NCBI RefSeq assembly: GCF_048269545.1
Contig: NZ_JBLXIJ010000001.1
Coordinates: forward strand, 186,001-250,000
From: Halpernia sp048269545
Lineage (GTDB): Bacteria; Bacteroidota; Bacteroidia; Flavobacteriales; Weeksellaceae
DNA length: 64,000 bases
Direction of reading: 5' to 3'
Both the position numbers and the translations under genes were made by a program. This document shows positions 35,121 through 44,433 of this stretch, in pieces. Below the pieces are notes generated by a model, which did no database searches, was not told where the DNA came from, and worked only from the letters and a program-made list of their open reading frames with translations. Each line of letters begins with the position of its first letter. Position 1 is the first letter of the stretch.

Positions 35121-35645
35121 TTATTTGGCTTCTACACAAAAAACACGGTAGGGAATTAATCTTGCGTCCTCAAAAGTTTTTTTAACATTTCTAAAATCTG
35201 CATTTGCAGATTCTTTACTTACATAGCTTCCCGCCATTACTTTATAGTTTGGTCTAAGTGAAGCGTCTATTTCCACTTTCATACTTGGAAATCTTCTTCT
35301 AAAATAAAGTCCTACTTCTTTAGATTCTTCATTACTTTTTACGGTAGCAATTAAAATTTTAAATCCCATTATTCGTGGATTTTTTCTACAGATTTCCGCT
35401 CTGGACATATTCCGTTCAGGAATATTAATTTTTGGAGTAGTAGAATCTTCAGTAGAAGAATCACTGTTTTTAGCAATTCTACTACATTTATCTTCAACAG
35501 TATTTAGCAAATCATTAATTTTTTGACCCATTGAGATTGTAACAGTATTTCCTGCAAGGGTATCCGTTTTTACAACTAGTTGTGCGGAAACTCCTGAAAA
35601 ACAAAAAAGAGCAAGAAAGAAGATAATCTGCGTAAAACTTTTCAT
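35121..35645 (-). CDS. Secreted SPOR-domain protein
   Basis: 174 residues from ATG 35645, with a signal peptide (about 1-20, ending VSAQ). The C-terminal half is a SPOR domain, which binds denuded peptidoglycan glycan at septa: GFKILIATVKSNEESKEVGLYFRRRFPSMKVEI and NYKVMAGSYVSKESANADFRNVKKTFEDARLI. The N-terminal half is a Ser/Thr-rich linker with two or three Cys. Upstream in-frame starts at 35696 and 35651 are less likely: the first lies before the promoter box TAAATTTG (minus strand, 35663-35670). The gene may help septal wall work. Confidence 0.8.
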   Translation of the reverse strand: MKSFTQIIFFLALFCFSGVSAQLVVKTDTLAGNTVTISMGQKINDLLNTVEDKCSRIAKNSDSSTEDSTTPKINIPERNMSRAEICRKNPRIMGFKILIATVKSNEESKEVGLYFRRRFPSMKVEIDASLRPNYKVMAGSYVSKESANADFRNVKKTFEDARLIPYRVFCVEAK

Positions 35646-35662
35646 TAACATTTTATTTACCG

Positions 35663-35670
35663 CAAATTTA
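35663..35670 (-). promoter_or_regulatory. -7 box of the SPOR gene
   Basis: The minus strand reads TAAATTTG, a full TAnnTTTG match, 17 bases before the ATG at 35645. Confidence 0.45.
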
Positions 35671-35749
35671 AAACAATTTGAATTTATACACACCATTGCT
35701 ATTTAGAATAATTACAAATTACGCCATTCGGAAATTTAAACCTCCATAT

Positions 35750-35783
35750 TTGCTCATAATTTTATGTTAAAATAGTATTTTTG
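35750..35783 (+). promoter_or_regulatory. Promoter of the alternative complex III operon
   Basis: TTG (35750-35752) and TATTTTTG (35776-35783) are 23 bases apart, the upper end of the Bacteroidota range. actA starts at 35833, giving a leader of roughly 40-45 bases. A TGTTAAAA half-site (35765-35772), the same word as in the palindromes at 32.7 kb, lies inside the spacer. Confidence 0.55.
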
Positions 35784-35832
35784 CGCAATAGAATATATAC
35801 TTAACTATATTTACTAACTCAAGATTATTTAA

Positions 35833-37209
35833 ATGATTAGTTGGAGAAAGCATTACAAAACTGTATTGATAGCCGTAGGATTATTGTTATCAACAAGTGC
35901 TTCTGTTCGTGCTCAAGATGGAGATCCTGCGAATGGTGAAAAACTTTTTAAAGCGAATTGTACTGCGTGTCACGCATTAGACAAACAAATTGTTGGTCCA
36001 GCTTTAGGAGGCATCGTTGAAAAAGTTAAAACAGAGCAAAATTTAGGTCCAGATTGGCTACACAAATGGATTAAAGATAACAAAGCGCTTAGAGCTTCTG
36101 GCGATAAGTATGCAAATGAAATCTTTGAAAAATTTAATAAAACTGAAATGCTCGCATTTCCAAGTCTTACTGACAAGGATATTGATGATATTTTGGCTTA
36201 TACTACTAATCCTCCCAAAGCACCAGAAGCTGCAGATGCAGCTGGAGAAACAGCTGGAGGAACTGATATTAATTCTGTAGCGGCTCTAGAGGCGGCTAGA
36301 AGTAGTGCTGCATTATCAAAAATTATTCTTACAAGTTTAGTGGTCATTGCTGGTTTATTACTTTGGTTACTTTTAAAATTAAGACAACTTGTAAAAATAC
36401 AGCAGTCACAGGAATTAGTGGGGCAAGAATCTTCAAAAGCTTTATCTTTTGCAGAGTTATATGAAAAATATAAATACGTAGGTACTGGAATATTAACAAT
36501 TTTAGCAATATTCGCAGCTTATGGATTATGGAACTGGATGATGTGGATTGGTGTTTACAAAGGTTATAAACCAGAACAACCTATTTATTTCTCCCACAGA
36601 ATTCACGCTGGTGAAAATAAAATTGATTGCCAACTTTGCCACTCAAGCGCAAAATATGGTAAAGTTTCTGAAATTCCTTCTCTTAATGTTTGTATGAACT
36701 GTCATAGAATGATCCCTGAATACAAAGGAAAATATATAGAACCAGGAAAAGATAGAGAATTCTACAACGATCAAATAAAAAAACTTTATGAGCATGTTGG
36801 TTGGAATTCTGATACTCAAAGCTATACTGGTAAAACGAAACCTATCCAATGGACAAGAATTCATAATATGCCAGATTTTGTTTACTTTAATCACTCTCAA
36901 CACGTTGTTGCAGGAGAAAATGCAATTATCGAATCTTTTAACAAAAAACATCCAAACGATAAAATTGATGTTGTTTGTAAAGCCTGTCACGGAAAAATAG
37001 ATACTATGAATGTAGTACAAATGGCAAATGACTTCACCATGGGATGGTGTATCGATTGTCACAGAACAACTGAAATAGATATGAAGAACGGTTATAATAA
37101 AGTTTATTTTAAAAATCTTCACGACAAACTTAAAAAACAGTTTGGTTCTGGTGCTAAAATTACCGTAGATGCAATCGGAGGTTTAGAGTGTGGTAAATGT
37201 CATTATTAA
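35833..37209 (+). CDS. actA: Alternative complex III subunit ActA with extra N-terminal haem domain
   Basis: 458 residues. Signal peptide (about 1-28), then a monohaem cytochrome c domain with CTACH (43-47), a linker, two membrane helices (about 162-182 and 215-238), and the pentahaem part with CQLCH, CMNCH, CKACH, CIDCH and a final CGKCH at 453-457. That is six CXXCH motifs, where ActA itself is known as a pentahaem subunit. The protein passes electrons from the quinol site to a cytochrome or oxidase on the periplasmic side. First gene of actABCDEF. The fused cytochrome domain may be the exit carrier (inference). Confidence 0.93.
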   Translation: MISWRKHYKTVLIAVGLLLSTSASVRAQDGDPANGEKLFKANCTACHALDKQIVGPALGGIVEKVKTEQNLGPDWLHKWIKDNKALRASGDKYANEIFEKFNKTEMLAFPSLTDKDIDDILAYTTNPPKAPEAADAAGETAGGTDINSVAALEAARSSAALSKIILTSLVVIAGLLLWLLLKLRQLVKIQQSQELVGQESSKALSFAELYEKYKYVGTGILTILAIFAAYGLWNWMMWIGVYKGYKPEQPIYFSHRIHAGENKIDCQLCHSSAKYGKVSEIPSLNVCMNCHRMIPEYKGKYIEPGKDREFYNDQIKKLYEHVGWNSDTQSYTGKTKPIQWTRIHNMPDFVYFNHSQHVVAGENAIIESFNKKHPNDKIDVVCKACHGKIDTMNVVQMANDFTMGWCIDCHRTTEIDMKNGYNKVYFKNLHDKLKKQFGSGAKITVDAIGGLECGKCHY

Positions 37210-37231
37210 TAACGAAAAATTAGAAGTATAA

Positions 37232-40200
37232 ATGGCTTCAAATAAAATACAATTCAGAAGTATTCACGAACTAAAAGACCAGACGCTAAATGCGAAACTG
37301 GCTGCAAAAGAGTTTCAAAATGAAATTCCGGTGGATGAATTTTTAGGAGACGCTGAGAAAATGAATCAGTCTGGAACCTCCAGAAGAGATTTTTTAAAAC
37401 TTTTAGGTTTCTCTACCGCTGCAGTTACACTTGCGGCGTGCGAAGCTCCTGTAATTAAAAGTATTCCTTATGTGGTAAAACCGCATAATATTATTCCAGG
37501 TGTTCCAAATTATTTTGCATCTACTTATTTTAATGGTTCAGATTTCGCCAGTGTTTTAGTAAAAACTAGAGAAGGGCGTCCCATTAAAATTGAGCCAAAT
37601 GCAATTGCCGGCGATTTAGGAAAAACTTCGGCAAGAGCGCAAGCATCGGTGCTTTCACTTTATGATAATGATAAAATAAAACAACCAAAATTAGACGGTA
37701 AAGATGACACTTTTGATAGCGTTGATAATTACGTGCTAAAAGGTTTAAACCAAGCGACAGGTGGTGGAAAAAAAATAGTTGTTTTATCTCATTCTTTCCC
37801 TAGTCCGACTTTCAAAAAATTATTTGGAGATTTTAAAGCAAAATATCCAACAGCAGAATTAGTAATTTACGATGCTTTACCAAATGCAGCTGCATTAGAT
37901 GCTTCAGAAGAAGTTTTCGGGCAACGTACATTACCGGTTTATGATTTAAGCAACACAGAATTAGTTGTTTCCTTTAATGCAGATTTTTTAGAGGAATATT
38001 TAGCAGCTAATCTTCAAAGCACTTATTCAAAAGCTAGAAAACCAGGTCCAAATATGCTTAGACACATACAAGTGGAGTCTAACTTATCTTTAACTGGTGC
38101 TAATTCTGACACAAGAATTAAATTAAAACCAAGCGACGTTTATAAAACTTTAGTAGAAGTTTATAATGGTTTAAATGGTGGAACATCTAATAAACAAGCC
38201 GCAGAAATTGTAAAAGAATTACAATCAAAAGGTTCTAAAGCGGTGGTTTTTGCAGATGGTTCTAAAGCAGCAGTGGTTTTATCTTATTTAATAAATCAGA
38301 AATTAGGTTCAGTTGCTTTCACAGGAAAAGCAAATATGCTGAAAGAATTTGATGGAGCTAGATATCAAGAATTTTTAAGTTGGTTAAACAACGGGCAAGT
38401 TGGAATTTTAATTACCAATAATGTAAATCCCATATATTCTTCATCAAAATCTCAAAGTGACGCTTTCAAAGCAGCAGTTGCTAAAGCTCCTTTTGTAATT
38501 TCATTTTCTGAGAAAAAAGATGAAATGTACCAATTAGCAACGGCAGTAATTCCTGTTGCACATTGGTTAGAATCTTGGGGAGACATTATGCCTAGAACTG
38601 GCGCTTATTCATTAATGCAGCCAACAATTCAAAAAGTTTATAAACCACGACAATTAGAAGAATCCCTTCTAGTGTGGATTAATGGGAAAAATAGTCCTTT
38701 AAATAATTATTACGATTATTTAAAAGCAAATGCAACTACACTTCTTGGTTCAGTTTCATTTAATAAAGGTTTATATGGTGGGTTTAATGAAGTAGAAGGC
38801 GGAACAGGTTTATCCTATTCTGGTGGAAATGCTGCACAAGCAATTGTTGAACTTAGCAATTTCAAATCTTCGAAATTAGAACTCGTTTTATATACAAAAG
38901 CTTCTATTGGTGATGGTGCACAAGGAAATAATCCTTGGTTACAAGAACTTCCTGATGGAATTTCGAGATTATCTTGGGATAATTATTTAACGATTTCTCC
39001 AAAAGATGCAAAAGATTTAGGTTTAGAAAATGAACTTAATGGCAGAATGCAATTGGACGGTTCAGTAGTAGATTTAACTGCAAATGGAGTTAAACTAGAA
39101 AATGTTCCAGTGTTTATTCAGCCAGGACAAGCAGATGGTTCTGTTGGATTAGCTTTAGGTTATGGGAAAAAATTCTGTGGGAAAGCTGCCGAAACTGGTA
39201 TTAATGCTTATCCTTTATTTGACGGTTCTAATCTTGCCATTTCAAATGTAAGTATATCAAAGAAAAACGATTCTTACGAATTTGCAGGAATGCAACTTCA
39301 GAATACATTAATGGGTCGTTATGAAATTGCAAAAGAAATTCCATTAGAAACATTTTTAAATGTAAAATTTGATGATACAACTAAAGATTCTGAAGGTTCT
39401 ATCAAAGGATGGAATGTTCCTTTAGAATACCATACAATAAATGGCGCTTTACCTGCGGGTAAAATTGATCTTTGGGATGCTTTTGATGATACAGACGGAC
39501 CTCACTTCAATCTTTCAGTAGATTTAAACGCTTGTACAGGTTGTGGCGCTTGTGTTGTTGCGTGTCAAGCAGAAAATAATATTCCCGTTGTTGGTAAAGA
39601 CGAAATAAGAATGTCTCGGGATATGTATTGGATCAGAATTGATCGATATTATACTGCAAAAGAAAAAATTGAAACAAAAGAAGCTGTAGATCGAGGTTTA
39701 GATGTACCTAATTTATATGATATTTTAATTCAACCAAATGACAGCCCAGATGTGATTTTTCAACCTGTGATGTGTCAACATTGTAACCATGCTCCTTGCG
39801 AAACAGTTTGTCCGGTTGCGGCGACTTCACACGGTAAACAAGGCCAAAATATGATGGCCTATAACAGATGTATTGGTACAAGATATTGTGCAAATAACTG
39901 TCCTTATAAAGTAAGAAGATTTAACTGGTTTACTTATAATTTGAATGATAAATTCGATTATAATATGAACAATGATTTGGGAAGAATGGTGTTGAATCCT
40001 GATGTAGTAGTTAGAACAAGAGGAGTTATGGAAAAATGCTCTATGTGTATTCAACAAACTCAAAATGTAATTCTTGAAGCTAAAAAAGCAAATAGAATTG
40101 TAGCAGACGGTGAATTTCATACAGCTTGTGAAAGCGCATGTCCAACTGGTGCATTTACATTTGGTGATATGAATGATAAATCTTCGAAAGTAAGATCGCT

Positions 40201-40303
40201 TTTCAATGATGACAGAAAATATATACTTTTGGAAGAAATTGGTACTAAACCAAATGTTTTTTATCATACCAAAATCAGAAACAGAAAAGAAAACAACGTT
40301 TAA
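37232..40303 (+). CDS. actB: Alternative complex III iron-sulfur subunit ActB
   Basis: 1023 residues. A Tat-like signal sits after an unusual 50-residue leader: SRRDFLKLLGF (Arg51-Arg52) ending in LAAC (Cys70), which also looks like a lipobox. A degenerate molybdopterin-oxidoreductase-like domain follows, which in this family binds no cofactor, then a ferredoxin domain from about 760 with CTGCGACVVAC (768-778), CQHCNHAPCETVCP, CANNCP and CSMC...CESACPTGA for four Fe-S clusters. It receives electrons from quinol at ActC and passes them to ActA. It lies 22 bases after actA. Confidence 0.95.
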   Translation: MASNKIQFRSIHELKDQTLNAKLAAKEFQNEIPVDEFLGDAEKMNQSGTSRRDFLKLLGFSTAAVTLAACEAPVIKSIPYVVKPHNIIPGVPNYFASTYFNGSDFASVLVKTREGRPIKIEPNAIAGDLGKTSARAQASVLSLYDNDKIKQPKLDGKDDTFDSVDNYVLKGLNQATGGGKKIVVLSHSFPSPTFKKLFGDFKAKYPTAELVIYDALPNAAALDASEEVFGQRTLPVYDLSNTELVVSFNADFLEEYLAANLQSTYSKARKPGPNMLRHIQVESNLSLTGANSDTRIKLKPSDVYKTLVEVYNGLNGGTSNKQAAEIVKELQSKGSKAVVFADGSKAAVVLSYLINQKLGSVAFTGKANMLKEFDGARYQEFLSWLNNGQVGILITNNVNPIYSSSKSQSDAFKAAVAKAPFVISFSEKKDEMYQLATAVIPVAHWLESWGDIMPRTGAYSLMQPTIQKVYKPRQLEESLLVWINGKNSPLNNYYDYLKANATTLLGSVSFNKGLYGGFNEVEGGTGLSYSGGNAAQAIVELSNFKSSKLELVLYTKASIGDGAQGNNPWLQELPDGISRLSWDNYLTISPKDAKDLGLENELNGRMQLDGSVVDLTANGVKLENVPVFIQPGQADGSVGLALGYGKKFCGKAAETGINAYPLFDGSNLAISNVSISKKNDSYEFAGMQLQNTLMGRYEIAKEIPLETFLNVKFDDTTKDSEGSIKGWNVPLEYHTINGALPAGKIDLWDAFDDTDGPHFNLSVDLNACTGCGACVVACQAENNIPVVGKDEIRMSRDMYWIRIDRYYTAKEKIETKEAVDRGLDVPNLYDILIQPNDSPDVIFQPVMCQHCNHAPCETVCPVAATSHGKQGQNMMAYNRCIGTRYCANNCPYKVRRFNWFTYNLNDKFDYNMNNDLGRMVLNPDVVVRTRGVMEKCSMCIQQTQNVILEAKKANRIVADGEFHTACESACPTGAFTFGDMNDKSSKVRSLFNDDRKYILLEEIGTKPNVFYHTKIRNRKENNV

Positions 40304-40322
40304 AAAAATAAATAGGTAAAAA

Positions 40323-41720
40323 ATGTCAGGACACTACGAAGCTCCGATAAGAGAACCTTTAATTATTGGTCACAAAACTTATCACGATATTTCTAATGAT
40401 ATCGCCCGACCTATAGAAGAAAGAGCCGGTAAACTTTGGTGGGCATCCATCTACGCTGCACTTGCCCTTTTCATCTACGGATTTGGTTGTATCGCATATA
40501 CAATAGGTACAGGAATTGGTGCGTGGGGATTAAACAGAACTATAAACTGGGGTTGGGATATTACCAATTTCGTTTGGTGGGTAGGTATTGGTCACGCAGG
40601 AACTTTAATTTCTGCCGTACTATTATTATTTAGACAGAGATGGAGAATGTCTGTAAACCGTTCTGCGGAAGCAATGACAATATTCGCAGTTGTTCAAGCA
40701 GCAATTTTCCCAGTAATTCACATGGGTAGAGTTTGGGTAGGATATTGGGTTTTTCCTTTACCAAATCAGTTTAGCTCATTATGGCCGAATTTTAACTCAC
40801 CATTACTTTGGGATGTATTTGCAATCTCTACTTATTTCTCAGTTTCTACGGTTTTCTGGTTTATGGGATTAATTCCGGATTTTGCCATGATTAGAGATAG
40901 AGCAAAAACGCCTTGGACGAAGAAAATTTATACATTCCTTTCTTTCGGTTGGGGTGGAAAAGCAAAACATTGGCAGAGATTTGAAGAATTATCTTTAGTT
41001 CTAGCAGGTTTAGCAACACCACTTGTTTTCTCAGTTCACACTACTGTATCATTTGACTTTGCTACTTCGGTTATCAAAGGATGGCATTCCACCATTTATC
41101 CCCCCTATTTCGTGGCTGGAGCAATTTTCTCAGGATTTGCGATGGTGCAAACATTATTATTAGTGGCAAGAAAAGTATGTCATTTAGAAGAATACATTAC
41201 AATTTACCATATTGAAATTATGAATATTGTAATCGTACTAACAGGCGGAATGGTTACTGTGGCTTATGCTACAGAATATTTTATCGGATGGTATTCTGGT
41301 TCTCGATTTGAAGACTTTACCTACTTATCTCCCGGTGCAGCAACTGGTCCTTATTGGTGGGCATTTTGGGCATTGATAACATGTAATTTAATTATCCCTG
41401 CTTCTTTTTGGTTTAAAAAAGTGAGAACAAATATTACAGCAACATTTATAATTGCTTTAATAATTAATATTGGAATGTGGTTTGAAAGATTTGATATTAT
41501 CGTAATTAATTTGTCCAGAGATTATTTACCATCTTCTTGGACGATGTTTAAACCAACTATAATCGATGTAGGTGTATTCTTAGGAACAATTGGATTTTTC
41601 GGTACTTTATTCCTTCTATATGCAAGAACATTCCCTGTAATTGCACAAGCAGAGCTTAAAACTATTTTGAAAATATCTGGTAAAACTTATAAAGCAAAAG
41701 AAGAAGATGAGCAGCATTAA
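40323..41720 (+). CDS. actC: Alternative complex III quinol-binding membrane subunit ActC (NrfD family)
   Basis: 465 residues with about ten membrane helices, NrfD/PsrC family. In alternative complex III this subunit holds the quinol oxidation site and a putative proton path. Recognisable family stretches: NWGWDITNFVWWVGIGHAGTLISAVL and FPVIHMGRVWVGYW. It is followed by actD with a 14-base overlap, so translation of the two is probably coupled. Confidence 0.94.
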   Translation: MSGHYEAPIREPLIIGHKTYHDISNDIARPIEERAGKLWWASIYAALALFIYGFGCIAYTIGTGIGAWGLNRTINWGWDITNFVWWVGIGHAGTLISAVLLLFRQRWRMSVNRSAEAMTIFAVVQAAIFPVIHMGRVWVGYWVFPLPNQFSSLWPNFNSPLLWDVFAISTYFSVSTVFWFMGLIPDFAMIRDRAKTPWTKKIYTFLSFGWGGKAKHWQRFEELSLVLAGLATPLVFSVHTTVSFDFATSVIKGWHSTIYPPYFVAGAIFSGFAMVQTLLLVARKVCHLEEYITIYHIEIMNIVIVLTGGMVTVAYATEYFIGWYSGSRFEDFTYLSPGAATGPYWWAFWALITCNLIIPASFWFKKVRTNITATFIIALIINIGMWFERFDIIVINLSRDYLPSSWTMFKPTIIDVGVFLGTIGFFGTLFLLYARTFPVIAQAELKTILKISGKTYKAKEEDEQH

Positions 41721-42228
41721 AAAAATATTTGGCCTTTATGGCGACGATGACGATTTGATGAATGGCGTGAAAGCATTCAATGCAAAAGGCATCGAAATAG
41801 CTGAAGTTTACACACCATTTCCCGTTCATGGTTTAGATGTAGCTTTAGGTTTAAAGAAAACAAGAATTTCTGATGCAGCATATATTTACGCTGTTTACGG
41901 TTTATTAATTGGGACTTTGGTAACTTGGTACACCATGAATTATGATTGGCCACAAAATATTGGTGGAAAACCTGCCTTTCAATGGTCTCGGAATATGCCT
42001 GCTTTTGTAGTTCCAATGTTCGAATTAATGGTATTCTGTTCTGCGCATATGATGTCAATTACATTTTTAATAAGAAATAAAATGTATCCATTTTGCCCAC
42101 CACAGAATCCAGATCCTAGAACTACAGATGATAAATTTATGATAGAGTTTCTATCTGAAGATGTAGAATCAATTAAACAGCTGCTTGTAGAAACTGGCGT
42201 AGAAGAAATTACCATTAAAGATGCTTAA
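41707..42228 (+). CDS. actD: Alternative complex III subunit ActD (DUF3341)
   Basis: 173 residues. The DUF3341 family is the small membrane subunit ActD. N-terminal cytoplasmic FGLYGDDDDLMNGVKAF segment, then two membrane helices (about 58-78, AAYIYAVYGLLIGTLVTWYTM, and about 98-121) and a hydrophilic C-terminus with the typical FLSEDVESIKQLLVETGVEEI. Overlaps actC by 14 bases. Confidence 0.93.
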   Translation: MSSIKKIFGLYGDDDDLMNGVKAFNAKGIEIAEVYTPFPVHGLDVALGLKKTRISDAAYIYAVYGLLIGTLVTWYTMNYDWPQNIGGKPAFQWSRNMPAFVVPMFELMVFCSAHMMSITFLIRNKMYPFCPPQNPDPRTTDDKFMIEFLSEDVESIKQLLVETGVEEITIKDA

Positions 42229-42279
42229 ATGAAAGTTTCTGTAAACACTTCTTTAAGTAATAAAAAAATTAAATTTCAA

Positions 42280-42981
42280 ATGAAAAAGAAATTTTTAAAA
42301 ATAATAAGCACATTAAGCATTGGAAGTATTTTATTGACTTCTTGCGGACCAAAAGATCAACCTCCATTGGTATATTTCCCAGATATGTACTTCCCTGTTG
42401 CCTATGATCCTTTAGAAAAAGCAGATATCGCATATTCAGATCACGAAACTGAAATTCCATTATTTGTTGCAAATGACGGAGCAACTGGTTTAGGTCCAGT
42501 TACAGGAACAGTTTCTCAGAATACGGATAATATTGTTGAGGCAAATAATGATTTACCTTTAACGCCCGATCAATATAATGGTGGATATGATGTATCTAAA
42601 ACATTAACGGTTTCACCATTAAATCCAACTAATAAAGCAAAAGATCTTGCAAGAGGAAAAAAACTATTTGAGGAAACTTGCGCAGCTTGCCATGGTATCA
42701 AAGGAGACGGACAAGGACCAATAGTTGAAAGTGGTGCTTACTCCGGTGTTCCAAAATATGCAGATAGAGAAATTACAGTTGGTTCAGTTCATTATGTTTT
42801 AACACATGGTAGAAATGCAATGGGTTCTTACGCTGGTTTATTAAACCAAGGAGATCGATGGAGAGTAGCAATGTATGTGATGGATGCTTTTAAATCCTCA
42901 CCAACAACTACTGTTTCATCAGCTTCTACTGAAACTACAGCAACTCCTGCAACAGAAATGACACCAACTACTAAAAAATAA
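42280..42981 (+). CDS. actE: Alternative complex III monohaem lipoprotein ActE
   Basis: 233 residues from ATG 42280. A lipoprotein signal ends LLTSC (Cys22), so the protein is likely lipid-anchored. One cytochrome c domain has CAACH (134-138) and a probable axial Met in NAMGSY. The C-terminal 25 residues are a Thr/Ser/Ala-rich tail. An ATG at 42229, immediately after the actD stop, is in the same frame and would add 17 residues before the lipoprotein signal; either is possible, but the later start gives a normal signal. Confidence 0.9.
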   Translation: MKKKFLKIISTLSIGSILLTSCGPKDQPPLVYFPDMYFPVAYDPLEKADIAYSDHETEIPLFVANDGATGLGPVTGTVSQNTDNIVEANNDLPLTPDQYNGGYDVSKTLTVSPLNPTNKAKDLARGKKLFEETCAACHGIKGDGQGPIVESGAYSGVPKYADREITVGSVHYVLTHGRNAMGSYAGLLNQGDRWRVAMYVMDAFKSSPTTTVSSASTETTATPATEMTPTTKK

Positions 42982-42992
42982 AAGAATTAAAA

Positions 42993-44324
42993 ATGTATAG
43001 TTTTTCACCAAAATTAAGATTATATTCAATTATATTGATCGTTTTAGGATTAGTACTTTTCGGAGTTGGATATTTTATGAACCACAATATAGATTCTGTA
43101 CGTATTGAGCACATGATGGAGACGGTGCATGCAGGTGGTCATAATGCGCCAAGTAATTCAAGCGAAATGGTTGGTCCACAAGATCATGCAGCTCATCTTG
43201 AACATGCAACTTTACAAGTTCATAATCAACCTTTAGCAGCGATTCACTTAGTTGCAATCTTTTTATTTGCATTAAGTTGTTGTGCTCTTTTCTTCTATTC
43301 TATGCAAACCGCTGCACATGCAGGTTGGCCAATAATTATTCTGCGTGTAATGGAAGCTATTGCTACTTATATTCCGTATGGCGGTTTAATTATACTTATT
43401 ATTGTAGGAATAAATATTACTGGTCATGGTCATATTTTTCATTGGATGGATGGTTCGTTAACAGATCCAAAATCACCAAACTTTGATTCAATTCTCTATG
43501 AAAAGAAAAAATTCTTAAATATTCCTTGGTATGCGGTTAGAACATTAATCTATGTAGGTGGAGCCTCATTCTTTGCTTGGAAATTAAAAGCAATGTCTAA
43601 AAAAGTTGATCAAACAAAATCAAAAGTAGATTACCAAACTTATTATAAATGGAACGTGGGATATATCGTATTCTTTGGTTTCGCCTCTGCAGCTTGGGCT
43701 TGGGATTGGTTAATGTCAATAGATCCGCATTGGTATTCTACAATGTATATTTGGTATGCAATGGTTAGCGCATGGGTAAGTGCAATTGCAGCAATTATAT
43801 TAATTTGTGTTTATTTAAAGAAAAAAGGAGCTTTGCCACAATTTAATGATAATCACTTGCATGATTTAGGCGTGTTCTTATTCGCTTTAAGTATGCTTTG
43901 GACTTATACTTGGTTTGCACAATTTATGCTTTATTGGTATGCGAATATTCCCGAAGAAGTAAACTATTTCTTTGGTAGATTTGAATATTATGGAGCCACA
44001 TTTTTACCAATGCTTATTTTAAATTTCTTACTTCCGCTTTTAATATTAGTAAGTAGTAGTATAAAAAGAAATTATAAAGTAATGGTTATTTCAGCAATTA
44101 TAGTTCTTGCAGGACATTGGATGGATTTCTTCAATATGGTAATGCCTGGAACGGTTGGTCCTTATTGGAAAACTCCAGAAGTATTCTTACTTTGTTTTGG
44201 TGCTATGTTTTTTGTCTTAGGTTTATTCATTTATGTAGTTATGACAAGACTTTCAAAAGAGAAACTTATCCCCACGGGAAACCCTTTTCTACATGAATCT
44301 GAAATTTATGAATATCCTTTTTAA
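42993..44324 (+). CDS. actF: Alternative complex III membrane subunit ActF (NrfD family)
   Basis: 443 residues with about ten membrane helices, NrfD-like and paired with ActC in the complex. Helix 1 (about 9-29) is followed by a His-rich periplasmic loop (about 38-80) containing at least nine His in 45 residues (VHAGGHNAP, DHAAHLEHA). Typical stretches later are FGFASAAWAWDWLMSIDPHWYSTMY and the C-terminal EIYEYPF. Last gene before a strong terminator. Confidence 0.94.
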   Translation: MYSFSPKLRLYSIILIVLGLVLFGVGYFMNHNIDSVRIEHMMETVHAGGHNAPSNSSEMVGPQDHAAHLEHATLQVHNQPLAAIHLVAIFLFALSCCALFFYSMQTAAHAGWPIIILRVMEAIATYIPYGGLIILIIVGINITGHGHIFHWMDGSLTDPKSPNFDSILYEKKKFLNIPWYAVRTLIYVGGASFFAWKLKAMSKKVDQTKSKVDYQTYYKWNVGYIVFFGFASAAWAWDWLMSIDPHWYSTMYIWYAMVSAWVSAIAAIILICVYLKKKGALPQFNDNHLHDLGVFLFALSMLWTYTWFAQFMLYWYANIPEEVNYFFGRFEYYGATFLPMLILNFLLPLLILVSSSIKRNYKVMVISAIIVLAGHWMDFFNMVMPGTVGPYWKTPEVFLLCFGAMFFVLGLFIYVVMTRLSKEKLIPTGNPFLHESEIYEYPF

Positions 44325-44344
44325 AGAAAAAATTTAATTATTAT

Positions 44345-44375
44345 AAATCCCAGCAATTTCGCTGGGATTTTTTTT
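44345..44375 (+). terminator. Rho-independent terminator of the act operon
   Basis: AAATCCCAGC (44345-44354) pairs perfectly with GCTGGGATTT (44361-44370), with a 6-base loop and T to 44375. One of the strongest terminators in the window. Confidence 0.9.
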
Positions 44376-44409
44376 GGAAAATATTCTAACAATACTATGT
44401 ATATTTTAC

Positions 44410-44417
44410 TAAATTTG
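44410..44417 (+). promoter_or_regulatory. -7 box of the lipoprotein gene
   Basis: TAAATTTG, a full TAnnTTTG match, lies 16 bases before the ATG at 44434. Confidence 0.45.
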
Positions 44418-44433
44418 TATAAACCATTGCTTT

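Noticed and set aside
36643..37122. Long open frame of 159 codons on the minus strand inside actA
   Set aside because: Antisense shadow of a clearly coding gene with complete haem motifs; no start signal and no family resemblance.
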